Shown here in pieces: positions 34,620 to 45,797 of a stretch of 64,000 bases of DNA. Position 1 is the stretch's first letter. Each line of letters starts with the position of its first letter. Position numbers and translations under genes: made by a program. The notes under the pieces were generated by a model. That model saw only the letters and a program-made list of their open reading frames with translations. It did not search any database and was not told the origin of the DNA. Source of the DNA: Durusdinium trenchii (lineage: Eukaryota > Sar > Dinophyceae > Suessiales > Symbiodiniaceae). The DNA is taken from the NCBI GenBank assembly GCA_963970005.1, contig CAXAMN010000001.1, positions 624,553-688,552 of the forward strand. The letters run 5' to 3'.

Positions 34620-35569
34620 CTCGAGAAAAGACATAGCGTGGGTCTGCAAAGTGGAGGAGCTCAGAAATTCACGGGCCAGCAGCATGACCCAAGTGGAATG
34701 CAGCATGCAGTTCTGACCAATGAACCAGGACGGGTCGGAGCTAGTTGGAGGAACCATGACCATTTCCCAGCACAACACAATCAGAGTAGTGATGCTCTGT
34801 TCCTTGCACTTTCTGAGTTTGAGTGAAAGTACAAATGGTTGCATGCTTCCACTTAAAATAATGGTTTGAGAAAGGACATCGGCGCGGATACTCGCATCTG
34901 CGCAATGTGCCACTTGCGAAACAAACACACCCACAACAGGAACACCTGTGGGGTGCCTGTGTCAGGCAATCCCTCATTCATATACTGTAATTGTTGTGAA
35001 TATTATGTCATGGCTACGCACATTAGGGACTCCAGCATATCATGGCCCAAAAGTCAAAGCTCTTTTTTTTGCAAAACATCCGATGCACTCAACGTGCCGT
35101 GTATTGCATATACAAGGTCTATCAAGTCTATAGTTAGTATAGAGCCTCCTTTTGCGACAACATCATAGTGTCATCATAATGCCGGATCAGTACCACGTTC
35201 GTAGGGCTTCGATCGGCTTCAATGCCTCGAAAAGACGAACTGGACACCAAATTATCTTACTCAACGGACCCAACCCTGCGACAAGGAAACATCTGCTGTG
35301 CATTTCGGCACTGCTTCATTGATGCTTCATTCTTTCCTGCCAAGGATGGGGAACAACTCAGCAAGTGCCTGCGTCATCCTTGAGTCCTTTGGTACTTGTC
35401 ATCACGAAACTTTCAGTACGAGTTCCGGGGCTGGGAATCAAGTGTGCTACACCTGCTGCTTCTCAAGTCTGTGAATGTACAGATCTTCTCAGTCTGTCAA
35501 ATAAGTTGAAAGCATCATCTATAGTTCCAATGAGCAAAGCACAGGGCTTTCCCTTTTCTATCACGGCCC

Positions 35570-35709
35570 TCAAAGGAAAGGTTTCGCATGGTTTCGCCCG
35601 GATGTTGTGGCAAATCGGACTGACGTAAAGTCTCCTTCTCCTGGTTCTAAATGAAGGAGTTGGAGAAGAGCTCGCAGGGCATGTTGAGCCAAAGGGCTTT
35701 CGACCACGC
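35570..35709 (-). CDS. Candidate terminal exon, unknown product
   Basis: The acceptor GGTTGTGCCAG is followed by an open frame (VVESPLAQHALRALLQLLHL) ending in TGA after 46 codons. It lies upstream, on the same strand, of the 34.5 kb candidate exon, so the stop would separate them. Confidence 0.25.
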
Positions 35710-36399
35710 CTGGCACAACCAGACGACCAGTGAATACGACCAGTGACCAGACCCGGTGGACTCCCCAACACACCATTCAACTAACTGCAAATCAGCAGGT
35801 TCTCGAAGTTGTTTTTGCCGTTGAATCCCGAGCCAGAACTGGAGAGAAGGAAGGAGAAGGGTAAGGGTAAGGAAGGGAAAAGGGAACACATTGAAAGGAC
35901 TTGATGTAGATGTAGGCTCTACAAGCTACACATGTGAGACAAGCTTGTTGCTGCCAGCAAAAGCACCGTCTTTTTGCACAGAAAATGCTGGTGTTGTGTT
36001 GCGTAGCCGCATGGCATCAACACAGGTCAGGAAAAGTGCAGCTTCCATACAGCCGCTATCTAGGTGCGCTTTCAAATGTGTGTTTGCTACACTGCTCCCT
36101 TCTGCTCATTTCAGATCTTCCTCTCCGTAGTCGTAGACAGCATCCGAGCCAGGGATGAAGTCCAAATACACCTAGGTCTCTCGGGTCTTCCTGGCTAATG
36201 GAACCAAACTTGCTTTTGACTTTTATGTTATTATCAAGGTCCCCATTTTCCAACACGTTAAACATCCGACAAATCCGACAAACAGAAAGGTCACACAATC
36301 TTACATGTTTGTCCCACTCCCAAAGACAGATTAATGTTGTTCATATCAGTAGTGGGAAGAAAGCTACTTCCACACTTGCTTGAACAAAACTCAGCACAC

Positions 36400-38070
36400 T
36401 CAACTTATTAAACCAATCATCACTTGTTGCGTTTTCAGGTCAGGACTCGTGGACAAAAATCCTCCAAACTTGTAAGTGAACCTCCTAGCCCAGTCAGGGA
36501 AGGGTCTTTCTTTAACTTCCACCCAGGCGAGCTGGCTCGTTTGGATTAAGGGATCCAGTTACCACTATAGGTTCCTAGTAGTACGCCCAGGAGCCCCTAG
36601 TAGCGTCCTTGCTCCTAGTAGCGATGCCAGGAGCCCCTAGTAGCTTCTTTTCTACTAAACGCCAAAAAAAACAACAAAACTAACTACCGATACAACATCA
36701 TCTGACTGTCGAAACTCTCGCAACACATTGAGAACCCACCCTCCGACTCAACATTGCCGAGGGACTGTGGCCTCCACTGGTTGGAAGGGCGGCAAAGCCA
36801 TCCGTCCGGGCGCCGCTGGCAAGGCCTTCTCACCGAACGCCAAGTTCCCGGGGATCCGCATCTTCCGTACGCCGCCCGTCTTCATCCCCACCATGCCTGG
36901 GAAAGAGATTGATCCGAAGGGCGTCAACGCGCAGGGCGTCAACCGCCTTAAAAAAGAAACTGGTGCTGTTCGCGGATTGACATTGGTTCTTGTTCTGGAG
37001 ACACCTGACATGGAGTTCATCCTGGAGGTTATCCAACATCTATAAATTGTTTAGCTTGTGTTTCAACTATATTTGTCTCGCATGTGGCTGCTGTGGGGAA
37101 CAACTTTGAGTGCATTACAAGTCATGTATAGCATGTTTTGGCTTGTTGCTTGCAGCAGTCTCCGACCTCTGTTTCATCATTAGGCTGCATTTTTTGAATG
37201 TCATCTTTTTCTGAGTCTGAGTCACATGTTCAAAGTTGGCATTGTCTCTCATCCTTAACGCATTGACAGGCCTACAAAATGTCTTAACATCAAAGTTGTG
37301 CAAGCATGATAGAAAGCTACCTTCTTTGAATGTTAAAACGCTGGGTCTTAACAAGGTGCATGAGCATATCCGTACTGATCACATCTGGTGTACTGTATAT
37401 TCTAGTAACATACCAATGTGAAATGTGATCCAATGTGGACATCCAAGTGCCTATCAAAAAGAACATGTGGGCGCAATCTGATGTGTGTCTGAATCCGCCT
37501 AGGGATCTTGCCATGTCAGGATATCTGTTTTGGAGGTCCAGGCGTGAATGAAGGACAACTCGTTCTTAATTATGAAGATCACACTGAAAATCATACAACA
37601 CATCGATTCTGACACGCCGAAATGCCTTCATCCATCCCAGGCAACAGCTGGCCGACCCCAAACCTGAAGTCTTTGGCCGAGCCCTTGGTCAAATCCTCCA
37701 CAATCACTTCTCGTTCACGGATGTAGGCCTTAAGCTGGTAGCGGCACGCGATCTGGTCACCGATCTGAGGGCTTGAGCCGGTGCCCACCTTCACGTCCTC
37801 CCATTCCACACCTCCCAGGTGGACGTCATCCTCTCCCCCATCAGGTCGCACTTTCCATGCGGTGGTCACACCCTTGTCAGCCTGAGCAGGGAGGCTCAAT
37901 CCAAAGCTCATCAGTGGCAACAGCCGCAAGTGAGCACGGCTCACCGCTTCAACCTCTTCGGTTTGGACTTCCACTTTCCGGGTGAGAGGTTCGGGCACGA
38001 AGGTCTTCTGCAGTGCCAAGGCTGAAAGGCACAGCAGCAGGACTTGAAGGCGGCGTTGAGGACGAGCCAT
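36400..38070 (-). CDS. FKBP-type peptidyl-prolyl isomerase, plastid lumen targeted
   Basis: Exon 1, 38070-37614, starts at ATG. Exon 2, 36896-36766, lies between acceptor CTTTCCCAG and donor GCCACA|GTCC. Exon 3, 36531-36400, is tentative and ends in TGA. The enzyme would speed cis-trans turns at proline. Residues 8-20 form a signal peptide core. FVPEP at 24-28 fits the FVAP-type start of a dinoflagellate plastid transit peptide, and a second hydrophobic segment (48-61) ends in AQA (62-64), like a lumen cleavage site. The FKBP fold starts near residue 88 (VKVGTGSSPQIGDQI), continues through FGVGQLLPGMDEGI, and in exon 2 through GMKTGGVRKMRIPGNLAFGE and ALPPFQPVEAT. Exon 3 would supply the last strand (WVEVKERPF) but extends past the usual FKBP end. 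The gene symbol is not resolvable. Confidence 0.8.
36566..36656. repeat. TAGTAGC palindromic repeat, copy 6 (in FKBP intron)
   Basis: CCTAGTAGCGATGCCAGGAG and CCTAGTAGCGTCCTTGCTC units inside the modelled second intron of the FKBP gene (36532-36765). Confidence 0.75.
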
Positions 38071-38446
38071 TGCCGAAGAGCTTGATACAAATATGAAACA
38101 ACGGGAACTCTAGAGAACATCTTTTCAGCAATTGGAACGCTTTTCTGTATCTGTTGATTCGTGAGCAAATCTGGATGGTCGTTGATGATCAGTGGCACTT
38201 GGAACTCTGCTTGGTCAGCTCCTACACACCTCGCAGCTGCATGAGGTAAAGGTCAGATGCAAAACGCAAAACCGTGATGTTCAATCTGCACACACTCACA
38301 GCACTACCCTATCCGTCCCTATGCCATTCGCCTCTTTGGTCTTCTGGTCTGTCGAAGCACGCAAGCACTCTGGAAGAAGGCAATAACATGCGCAAGAGTC
38401 GCTTATCCCATGTTGAGCATCTTATTGTTACTGTAAGTCTTTCAAC

Positions 38447-38553
38447 CTGTCCTGTCAATGATTGTCCGGATTCCTCCACAGCTGTGGAACGGGGCCCCAC
38501 ATCCGACCTGACGAAAGCAGTTGGGCCAGAAGATGCCACAAGGCAGGAAGCGC
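38447..38553 (-). CDS. Candidate exon, unknown product
   Basis: The acceptor GTGACTGCCCAG and donor GGACAG|GTTGAA bound an open frame (ASCLVASSGPTAFVRSDVG, then TAVEESGQSLTGQ) with C/G third-base bias. It lies 380 bp upstream of the FKBP start on the same strand and is probably the end of a separate neighbouring gene. Confidence 0.33.
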
Positions 38554-38559
38554 CTGGGC

Positions 38560-40840
38560 AGTCACAAAAGACTTGATCAATAAGGGAAAGGTATGAAAAG
38601 GGTGCCGAGGGGTGCCCGCAAAGGGTTTTGGGCTGGTCAGAGTGAGAATACATCGCACGAACAAAATCGCACGAACGTCTTCCGTACAGCATGGATGGGC
38701 TTTCAATATATATATATATATAACTAGATTCGTTCTAGCGCGAGGGTACTTCAGTTGGAGTCCTTCGTGAACTGCCTTGAACACGTTCATGCTCTATTCC
38801 ATGCTTTAAATCTATGGCAATAGTTGTGAGCCCTAAAGGCTTGCTGATGGGTCAACACAAATGCTGGAATCAGGTCTCATTCTCTACTTGAGAGAGGAGG
38901 GGGCGAAAGGAAGGTAGCAGGCACGGCTCAAAGGCAGCCGCAGAAAACGCAGCAACTGCGACTTTGTACATGCCACAAAATGGAAATGGTTTTGGCAATA
39001 CAGTGGCTAAACGAAAGTTGTGCTTCTTCATGGTGAAACTCATCACAACCCTATCCTCCTAGGATCATACACAACCTGAGGAGAGATGGTGCGGGCAGTC
39101 ATTTGTGACCCCGGAAAGAATTTTATTATTGTAAACTTAAAACGGTGTGATAATTGACTGTCTCACATCTGCCATGAAAGTCAGACTTGTTACTTCCATC
39201 CGCCGCTGACCTCAGAGTGTTTTTAGAAAGCCTAAGAAGCATAAACTTTTGTCGGCCTGAAGTAGTACTACGTGTCTACCTTGACTTGACTTTAGCTCAT
39301 ACATATGATTACTGCACTTCCAGCGCCAGGTCCACAAATTGTTTCGTCACCCAATGACAACACCTTTCTGGTAAGAAAATTGTTTTGCTCTGCCCAAAAG
39401 CGGAAGTGCATTTTTGGGAGGTCAAAGTGGCTCTACGTGGCTACACCTTCTTTTCATGTATGAAGCACCCAAACCGGCCTAATCCGGCATGTACCGGGAC
39501 TGTTCTCTATATCTGTTATCATCTCTTGTCTCACTGCATCCATCGTCAGCAGGAGGGATTTGATCCAGGGGGGCCCCCTATGATACAGAATCCTTCCTTA
39601 CAATACCAAACTCTAGGCAATTCACATCAATTCACCAAGTCCTGGTTACAATACAGTTTTGCTAAAGCAAAAGGAGAACTCAGGTAGCCTGAGGCTACCT
39701 TTCGTGATCAACAGATCTCTCCCGCAACCAATCGCTCTGAATGTCATGTCAGCTTATGGCTGTATAAGTCCACGTTTATAACCACAGTATCCAGTCCTCT
39801 TCCGCTTCTGCCGCCGGTGACTGCCGCCTGACAAGGCTGTGTCCACAATGGTGGCGCCGAAAAAAAGGGTGGGATCAGGTTGTGTGGGACGTATGTATCT
39901 GCTCAAAGGTCTGAACAACAGGTTTTGAAAAATAATCTGGACTACAGAAAGGATGAAACGTCTAAAAACAGGAACATCGGGAAAAAATCAAGGAAACATC
40001 TACTGTACTCACTATATTCAGTTTGACGCATTGTGTACGCTTTGTTGTTCTAACGGACCTGCTCTGGCCGATAGTCTCGTGAAGCTCATCAGAGTCGCGC
40101 TGTGGTATCCTTCTGCTGTTGGACATAAACTCGGGTGTAAGTCTTCAATTAGAGCCGTCCTGACGCCAATCCACCTGTGAGGTGCCGTCACGCCTATGTT
40201 CCTTCTCCTGCTCGAGTAAAAGGCCTCGCACATGACTAAAGGTAAAGCAGGGGTCCGGGATCACAATCACATCGCTCAGAACTCAAGCTTGCAAAAGAAT
40301 AACACCATGACTCCAGTAGTTTCTGACAAACCCTTGGTACCAAAAGAAGCTTCCATGAGTCTACATGTAACACAAAAAACTTCCTTAGTTTGAAGGCACA
40401 CCTTCTTGCAAGACTAATATAATCGTGAGTCTGAAGAAGGCAGAGCTTGAAAGAGTTCGGAACAAAGAATCTGTTCTTCGATCTTATGCATTTGGGGTGC
40501 CTTTGGGTCTTGTCCTAGATGCGTGAAACGGCACAAGATGTTGTGAAAGCTTCTGGCAATATTCTAGATTCTATAGTAGGAAGATCAGGTATGGAGCGAT
40601 TGGCTAGATAAGTCGGAGTTTCTGCAGTCGAACAGTAGCGACACTGCAAGTAACGCGGTGCTGCGCTTGCAGTGCACAATATGTAGTAATAGTATCTGTG
40701 TGGTCTTTTGGCACACCCTGCTTGCAAACCAAATCCCTTACCACCCTCTAACAAGTAAATCTTGTTTGGTCCGATTTGGTCCTACGGAAAAAAAATATGA
40801 AATAACATAAACAAATACATAAATAACATTAAATAACTGT
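38560..40840. other. No gene supported
   Basis: A plus-strand frame near 40040-40180 (PALADSLVKLIRVALWYPSA) and a short ATG frame at 39848 (MVAPKKR) are possible exons but lack paired splice support. (TA)n lies at 38705-38722. Nothing else is recognised. Confidence 0.3.
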
Positions 40841-40844
40841 TTGG

Positions 40845-40990
40845 AATTTCCTCTGGAAAGCCAGTCCTTCCGCCTTCCGTCTCCTTTTTTGGGGCCCGCA
40901 CACAGCACGTCGCAGGCCGCCGTATTCTCGGACTCCCGAAGGCAAAGGCAAAGACCCTCGACCACCGGAGCATAGGTCTTGGTGTGGCAG
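40845..40990 (-). CDS. Candidate exon, unknown product
   Basis: The minus-strand frame TYAPVVEGLCLCLRESENT, continuing CDVLCAGPKKGDGRRKDW, has strong C/G third positions. Edges are approximate. One other minus frame is open, so this stays tentative. Confidence 0.25.
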
Positions 40991-41044
40991 GTCGTGTCAG
41001 GACGGTCGTGTGTTCTGACTGTTTGGACGGTCAAAAGCTCCGTT

Positions 41045-41146
41045 CGTAGCGTCCTTGTTCCTAGTAGTAAGGCCTGGCGGCCAGGAGCCCCTAGTAGCGT
41101 CCTTCCTCCTAGTAGCGATGCCCTTTGCTCCTAGTAGCGTCCTCTA
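41045..41146. repeat. TAGTAGC palindromic repeat, copy 7
   Basis: Units CCTAGTAGCGTCCTTCCTC, CTAGTAGCGATGCCCTTTG and CTAGTAAGGCCTGGCGGCC. It shares the GTCCTTGCTCCTAGTAGCG arrangement with copy 6. Confidence 0.75.
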
Positions 41147-41249
41147 CTGGAATGCCAAGTTGGACGTTCTTTGGGTTTGCTGGGATGCCCCACCAACAGT
41201 AGCCTTGGCATGTCCACAGCCAGCTGCCAAAGCTCTCGGCATGCTGCAG

Positions 41250-41342
41250 GTCGCTGTGAAGCATCGGAGAACTTCAAGCGGACCTGGGATCCACTCTTGG
41301 AGGATGTCCGTTATGGCCTTCGATCTGGGACTATCCTAGATG
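41250..41342 (+). CDS. Candidate exon, possibly helicase-related fragment
   Basis: The acceptor GCATGCTGCAG and donor GATG|GTCCTT bound an open frame reading CEASENFKRTWDPLLEDVRY then GLRSGTILDGP. The W..LL.D.RYG pattern is reminiscent of a region of PIF1-like helicases, but no P-loop or other helicase motif is present, so this is only a suggestion. Confidence 0.25.
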
Positions 41343-41833
41343 GTCCTTGATGCCATATGATTTCAATTGATTTCATTGATATTTGCCGTGGATCCACCTT
41401 CCTGAGAGTTCTGTCTCGGGATGGATGGAGAAAGCAAGCAAAGAATTGCGAAGCAGGCTGCTAGCAGGGCCCACTTGTGAGGATGCGTCCGGACGCATAT
41501 ACTTCTGATCACTTCTGATAGTCAGTCAGCTTCGCTGTGCAAAATATGTGCACACAAAGCACATTTATGCAAGCTTGTAGTGAACCATGAAGTGCCGGTC
41601 AAGGACTATCAGCACAATGAAGCCAGCAAACCAGAATCCAAGAATCAAAAGAGGTGATTGATGATTGATTTTGCCATCTTGCATCATCTTGCTATATCTT
41701 GATCATGCTCGTCAGCATCAGTGCACCAAACGTCAGCATCATCGGAGACCCGACACCACATCCGCCTGACACCCGACTCACCGGAGCTCGCCCAAACCCC
41801 TTCTCGACGAAGCAAACAGCCTCAGCTCTCGAC

Positions 41834-41944
41834 GGCCATGTCCAGCAGTATCTGCTGATCTGCCTCACCGATTTGGAGCTCCTGGGCACTGCTGATCTTC
41901 ACCGAGAGATCCGTGAAAATTCCAGCGGTCGGAGACGTCCAGCA
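41834..41944 (-). CDS. Candidate exon, unknown product
   Basis: The acceptor AAACTGTAG starts 37 codons with strong coding composition (PTAGIFTDLSVKISSAQELQ, IGEADQQILLDMA) up to a GT donor after GCC. It is in phase 0 at both ends. No family is recognised. Confidence 0.35.
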
Positions 41945-42159
41945 CTACAGTTTGTGTTTTTTGTGAGAAGGCAGTGTTCTTTGGGCCCATGGAATATCCC
42001 TTTCCATGTGAATTCGAAAGGGGAGTCTTTGTTGGCGCCACAAAAAGTAGGTTCTCAGGACCAGCAAACGTCTGGATTGGAATCTCTATGAATCTCTCGA
42101 TGGTCATATGTTTGATGGCCGAACCATAAACCAATGACGCATACAGTGGTTAGTGCAAA

Positions 42160-42395
42160 TGAAGGGAACGGTGTTTTTTGCGACAGTAATCAGGGTATTT
42201 CCAGACAGTTATGTAGATCGGTGTTTTTTCGACCAGTCACCGGTGTTTTCTTGCTATGGTGACTAGGTTCGGTGTTTTTTGCACCAGTAGTCTGGTGTCT
42301 TTTGCGACGGTTCCTCCTGGTCGTTGTTTTTTGCAATGGTTCCCCCACACCGCTGTTTTTTGTGCCGGTGATTATTGTTTTTTGTCGACAGTGGT
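42160..42395 (-). repeat. Left inverted array of GCAAAAAACACCGG motif
   Basis: About eight units, seen on the plus strand as CGGTGTTTTTTGC separated by 10-20 bp of CAGT/GGTGACTAGG-type spacer. It is the reverse complement of the array at 44960-45182. Confidence 0.8.
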
Positions 42396-42424
42396 GGAAC
42401 ACGGTAAATCAGGAAGCATCTTTT

Positions 42425-42960
42425 CAATCAGTAGAAGCAGTAGTAGTAGTAGCAGCAGAAGTAGTAGTAGTAGTCGTCGTAGTAGTAGTTGTTGTTCAGA
42501 AATTTGCGTTGTTGCTGTTGTTGTTGTTGTGGTTGTTGCCGTTGTTGTTGTGGTTCTATTTGTGGTTGTTGCCATGTTGTTGTTGTTGCTGCTGCTAGCG
42601 GTGGGGGTTTGTATGGTTGTTATTGTCGTTTGTTGTGTGTTGTTTGTTTGTTGTTTGTTGTTTTTTGTGTTGTTGGTTGTTGGTTGTGTTTGTTGTTTGC
42701 TTGATGTTTGTTGTTTGTTGTTGTTTGTTGATGGTTTTTGTTTGTGGTTTGTTGTGGTTGTGGTCTGGATTTTCATTTGGTTGGGCTTTAAACAGTTTTT
42801 CGTGGCAGGCGCATTGGTACAATGTATGTATCTATGTACGTATGTACGTATGTATGTATGTGTGTCCGGATGTATGTTTGTATGTATGTGTGTATGTCTG
42901 TAAGTATGTATGCATGTCTGCATGTATGATTGTTTTGTTTGTATGTATCTATGTATGTAT
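42425..42960 (+). repeat. Triplet and TG-rich microsatellites
   Basis: (AGT)n and (GTC)n mixed, then (GTT)n and TTGTTTG repeats to about 42770, then TGTATG-type repeats from 42826. The plus strand is almost free of long C or A runs. Long open frames here on both strands come from the triplet repeat, not from genes. Confidence 0.85.
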
Positions 42961-42987
42961 GTATGTATGTATGTGTGTGTATTTATG

Positions 42988-44312
42988 TCTGTGGGCGACA
43001 TGCATGCGTGATATGCCACAAAAAAGCGGGAGGGGGTGGCAGGGGGGAGGGCGCAGCGCCTCCCCAGCCGAACCCGAAGTCCAACCTCCCTGGGCCCCCT
43101 GCTCCCAAGAAACAGGAGCGCAGATTCCTTGCAGTCCTTTCCACTCCCCTTTCAAGCCCGAAGTCGACCCGAAGCCGAACCCGCAGTGGTCCCCCCCCCC
43201 CCAAAGAAAAGGGTCCCAGGCGAGGCCGAACCTGCAGTCGAACCTCCCCCTCCCATAGAAAAAGACGATCATTGGCCCGACCGTCATTGGCCCGACCGTC
43301 TTTGCATCGTGTGTAGATAGAGAGCTGCATCGGCCACAGTGGCCCGACCGTCTTTGCGTGTATGTATGTATGTACGTATGTATGTATGTAAGTATGTATG
43401 TATCTATGTACGTAGCTATGTATGTATGTATGTATGTATCTATCTATGTATGTATGTGTGTCTGTATGTCTGTTTGTAGGTATGTATGTCTGTAAGTATG
43501 TCTGCATGTATGTTTGTTTTGTTTGTATGTATCTATGTATGTATGTGTGTGTATGTATGTCTGTGGGCCACGTGCATTCATGATATGCCATAAGAAAGCG
43601 GGAGGGGGTGCAGGGGGAGGGCGCAGCGCCTCCCCCGCGGCAAACAAGCCGGAAGAAGCGTGGCCGAGCGCGTATCATCTTGTATCTATTTTGCATGTAT
43701 GTATCATGTGTGTATGTATCTATCTATCTATCTATGTATGTATGTATGTATGTATGTATGTATGTATGTATGTGTGTGTATGTCTGTGGGCCACATGCAT
43801 GCATGATATGACATAAAAAAGGGGGAGGGGGTGCAGGGGGAGGGCGCAGCGCCTCCCCCGCGGAAAACAAGCTGGAAGAAGCGTGGCCGAGCTCGTATCA
43901 TGTTGTCTCTACGTGCCTTTGCCTGCTCTTGCTGCGTCTCCAAGGATGAATGTATGTATGTATGTTGGTGTGTGTGTGTCTATGTGTGTTTGTATCTATG
44001 GCTGTATGTTTGTATGTGTCTGTATCGTGTGTAGATAGAGAGCTGAATCGGCCACAGTGGCCCCACCGTATGTATGATCTAGGTATGTATGTATGTATAT
44101 ATGTGTGTGTCTATGTGTGTCTGTATGTATGTTTGTATGTATCTATGTATGTATGTATATATATATATATATGTGTGTGTATGTATGTCTGTGGGCCACA
44201 TGCATGCATGATACGCCATAAAAAAGAGGGAGGGGGTGCAGGGGGAGGGCGCAGCGCCTCCCCCGCTGCAAACAAGCTGGAAGAAGCGTGGCCGAGCGCG
44301 TATCATCTTGTT
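42988..44312 (+). repeat. Four-copy 125-bp unit in TATG microsatellite
   Basis: Copies at 42988-43070 (5' part only), 43562-43685, 43784-43906 and 44188-44312. Each starts CTGTGGGCCACATGCAT, passes GGGAGGGGGTGCAGGG and a GGGGAGGGCGCAGCGCC hairpin, and ends AGCGTGGCCGAGCGCGTATC. They are embedded in GTATGTATG repeats. A second short unit (GTGTGTAGATAGAGAGCTG plus GGCCACAGTGGCC) occurs at 43308 and 44028. Confidence 0.85.
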
Positions 44313-44589
44313 TCTATGTGTCTTCGCCTGATCTTCCTGTGTATGTATGTGTATGTATGGCGGTGCGATGCCAACCACGCACAATTGTTCTTCTCTGTTG
44401 GTGCCCGCCTTGCCGTGGCAGAGAAGCTCAGTACCATGCAGAAGCATGGGAAGCCAAGAGGCGTCTTACCCCATGTTGCTGGTCTCTTGTTGTTGAAGTC
44501 TAGAGTAGTAAGCTGTGTGCTCTGTTTGCTGGTCTCTTGAAACAGCTGGCAGATCTGCTACACCGACATGCATGAAGGCACGGCGTGCA

Positions 44590-44840
44590 GACCTATGAGA
44601 CGTGTGTTGGTGTTGGTGCTGGTGTTGTCGTTGTCGTTGTCGTTGTTGTTGTTGTCGTGGTTGTTGTTGTTGTTGTCGTGGAGTAGTAGTACTAGTAGTG
44701 TGATAGTAGTGGTAGTAGTCGCAGTAGCAGCAGCAGCCGCAGCAGCAGCAGCAGGAGGAGGAGGAGGACGAGGAGGAGTAGTAGTAGTAGTAGTACTGGT
44801 ACTGGTACTGGTACTGGTACTGGTACTGGTACTGGTACTG

Positions 44841-44876
<36 letters not shown>

Positions 44877-44945
44877 ATAGTACTAGTACTGTAATGGTAG
44901 TTGTGGTAGTAGTAGTAGTCGTCGTCGTCGTCGTCGTCGTCGTCG
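44590..44945 (+). repeat. GTT / GTA / GTC triplet and ACTGGT arrays
   Basis: GTTGTC repeats, then (GTA)n, GGACGAGGAGG, nine or so GGTACT hexamers at about 44796-44842, (AGT)n, and (GTC)n to 44945. Low complexity only. Confidence 0.85.
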
Positions 44946-44959
44946 TTTTAGTCCCCCCT

Positions 44960-45182
44960 CTCACCGTAGCAAAAAACACCGGTTACCATCGCAGAAAACA
45001 CCGGTTACCGTCGCAGAAAACACCACCGTCGCAAAAAACACCGGTTGCCGGCGCAAAAACACACCTGGGACAGTTGCAAAAACACTCCCGAACCGACGCA
45101 AAAAACACCGGTTCCAAACCGACGCAAAAAACACCGAACCTAGTCACCGTAGCAAAAAACACTGGTTACTGACGCAAAAAAC
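44960..45182 (+). repeat. Right inverted array of GCAAAAAACACCGG motif
   Basis: About nine units of CGCAAAAAACACCGGTTACC type. Positions 45124-45153 match the reverse complement of 42253-42282 at 29 of 30 bases, so the two arrays form terminal inverted arrays of the block. Confidence 0.85.
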
Positions 45183-45518
45183 ATGAAGCCCAAAATTTGA
45201 TGTCTTGATCTGCAAACTCTCAACATTTGGTGAGGGATGCAAAGGTGGCCAACGCCCAGGGCAAAGGCTTTCTGGGCCAAAACACCTCGAATACTTTGTA
45301 AATTTGGGTTTCCCCACTGTCGGTGTGCCAATTTTGTTTCTTGGTTGTGCTACGCTGGTACACCTGGTATGGAAACCGTGCTTCCCACTCCAAGCTTTTC
45401 AGTTTTCACAGCCGTCTCTCGAAACTGTTTGTCATTGAAGGAACATGGCAGCCAAAGGGCCATGTGTTCAGCTTAAGCACAAAGAGTAGAGTCCCCAACA
45501 GGTGCCCCAAACCCTAAC

Positions 45519-45797
45519 CCCCAGTCGCTGAATCAACCGATCGATGAGGCTGTCTTCTACAATCCGAGACGCAGCTAGTTCATCTTTCACACGACAAACC
45601 TGCCGATGCCTAACGTTGGTCGACTTGGAAGACTTGCGGCGGGCCAAAGGGCTGGCAGCTTCAAGGTCTCCAATGAACGCAAACTGGTCTTCGAAGCGCT
45701 CTTCGCGGGGGTAAGGACCTGAGTCGGCCGTCGAAACAAGCTGCTTTGCATACGATTGGTGAACGAACCATCGAAATGAGCACCGTCCAAAATGGGA
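45519..45797 (-). CDS. Candidate long exon, unknown product
   Basis: Ninety-three codons are open on the minus strand, with protein-like content (RWFVHQSYAKQLVSTADSG, REERFEDQFAFIGDLEAAS, RQVCRVKDELAASRIVED) and C/G-biased third bases. It starts after GAATAG and ends at GGG|GTTAGG. There is no ATG at its start, so it is an internal exon or relic. No family is recognised. It lies next to the inverted-array block. Confidence 0.42.

Noticed and set aside
42256-43696. Long open frames (up to over 200 codons) on both strands
   Set aside because: They are translations of triplet and TATG repeats; composition is monotonous and frames are open on both strands.
45509-45525. Telomere-like AAACCCTAACCCCC
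   Set aside because: Fewer than two full units and located at a candidate splice donor; too short to call.
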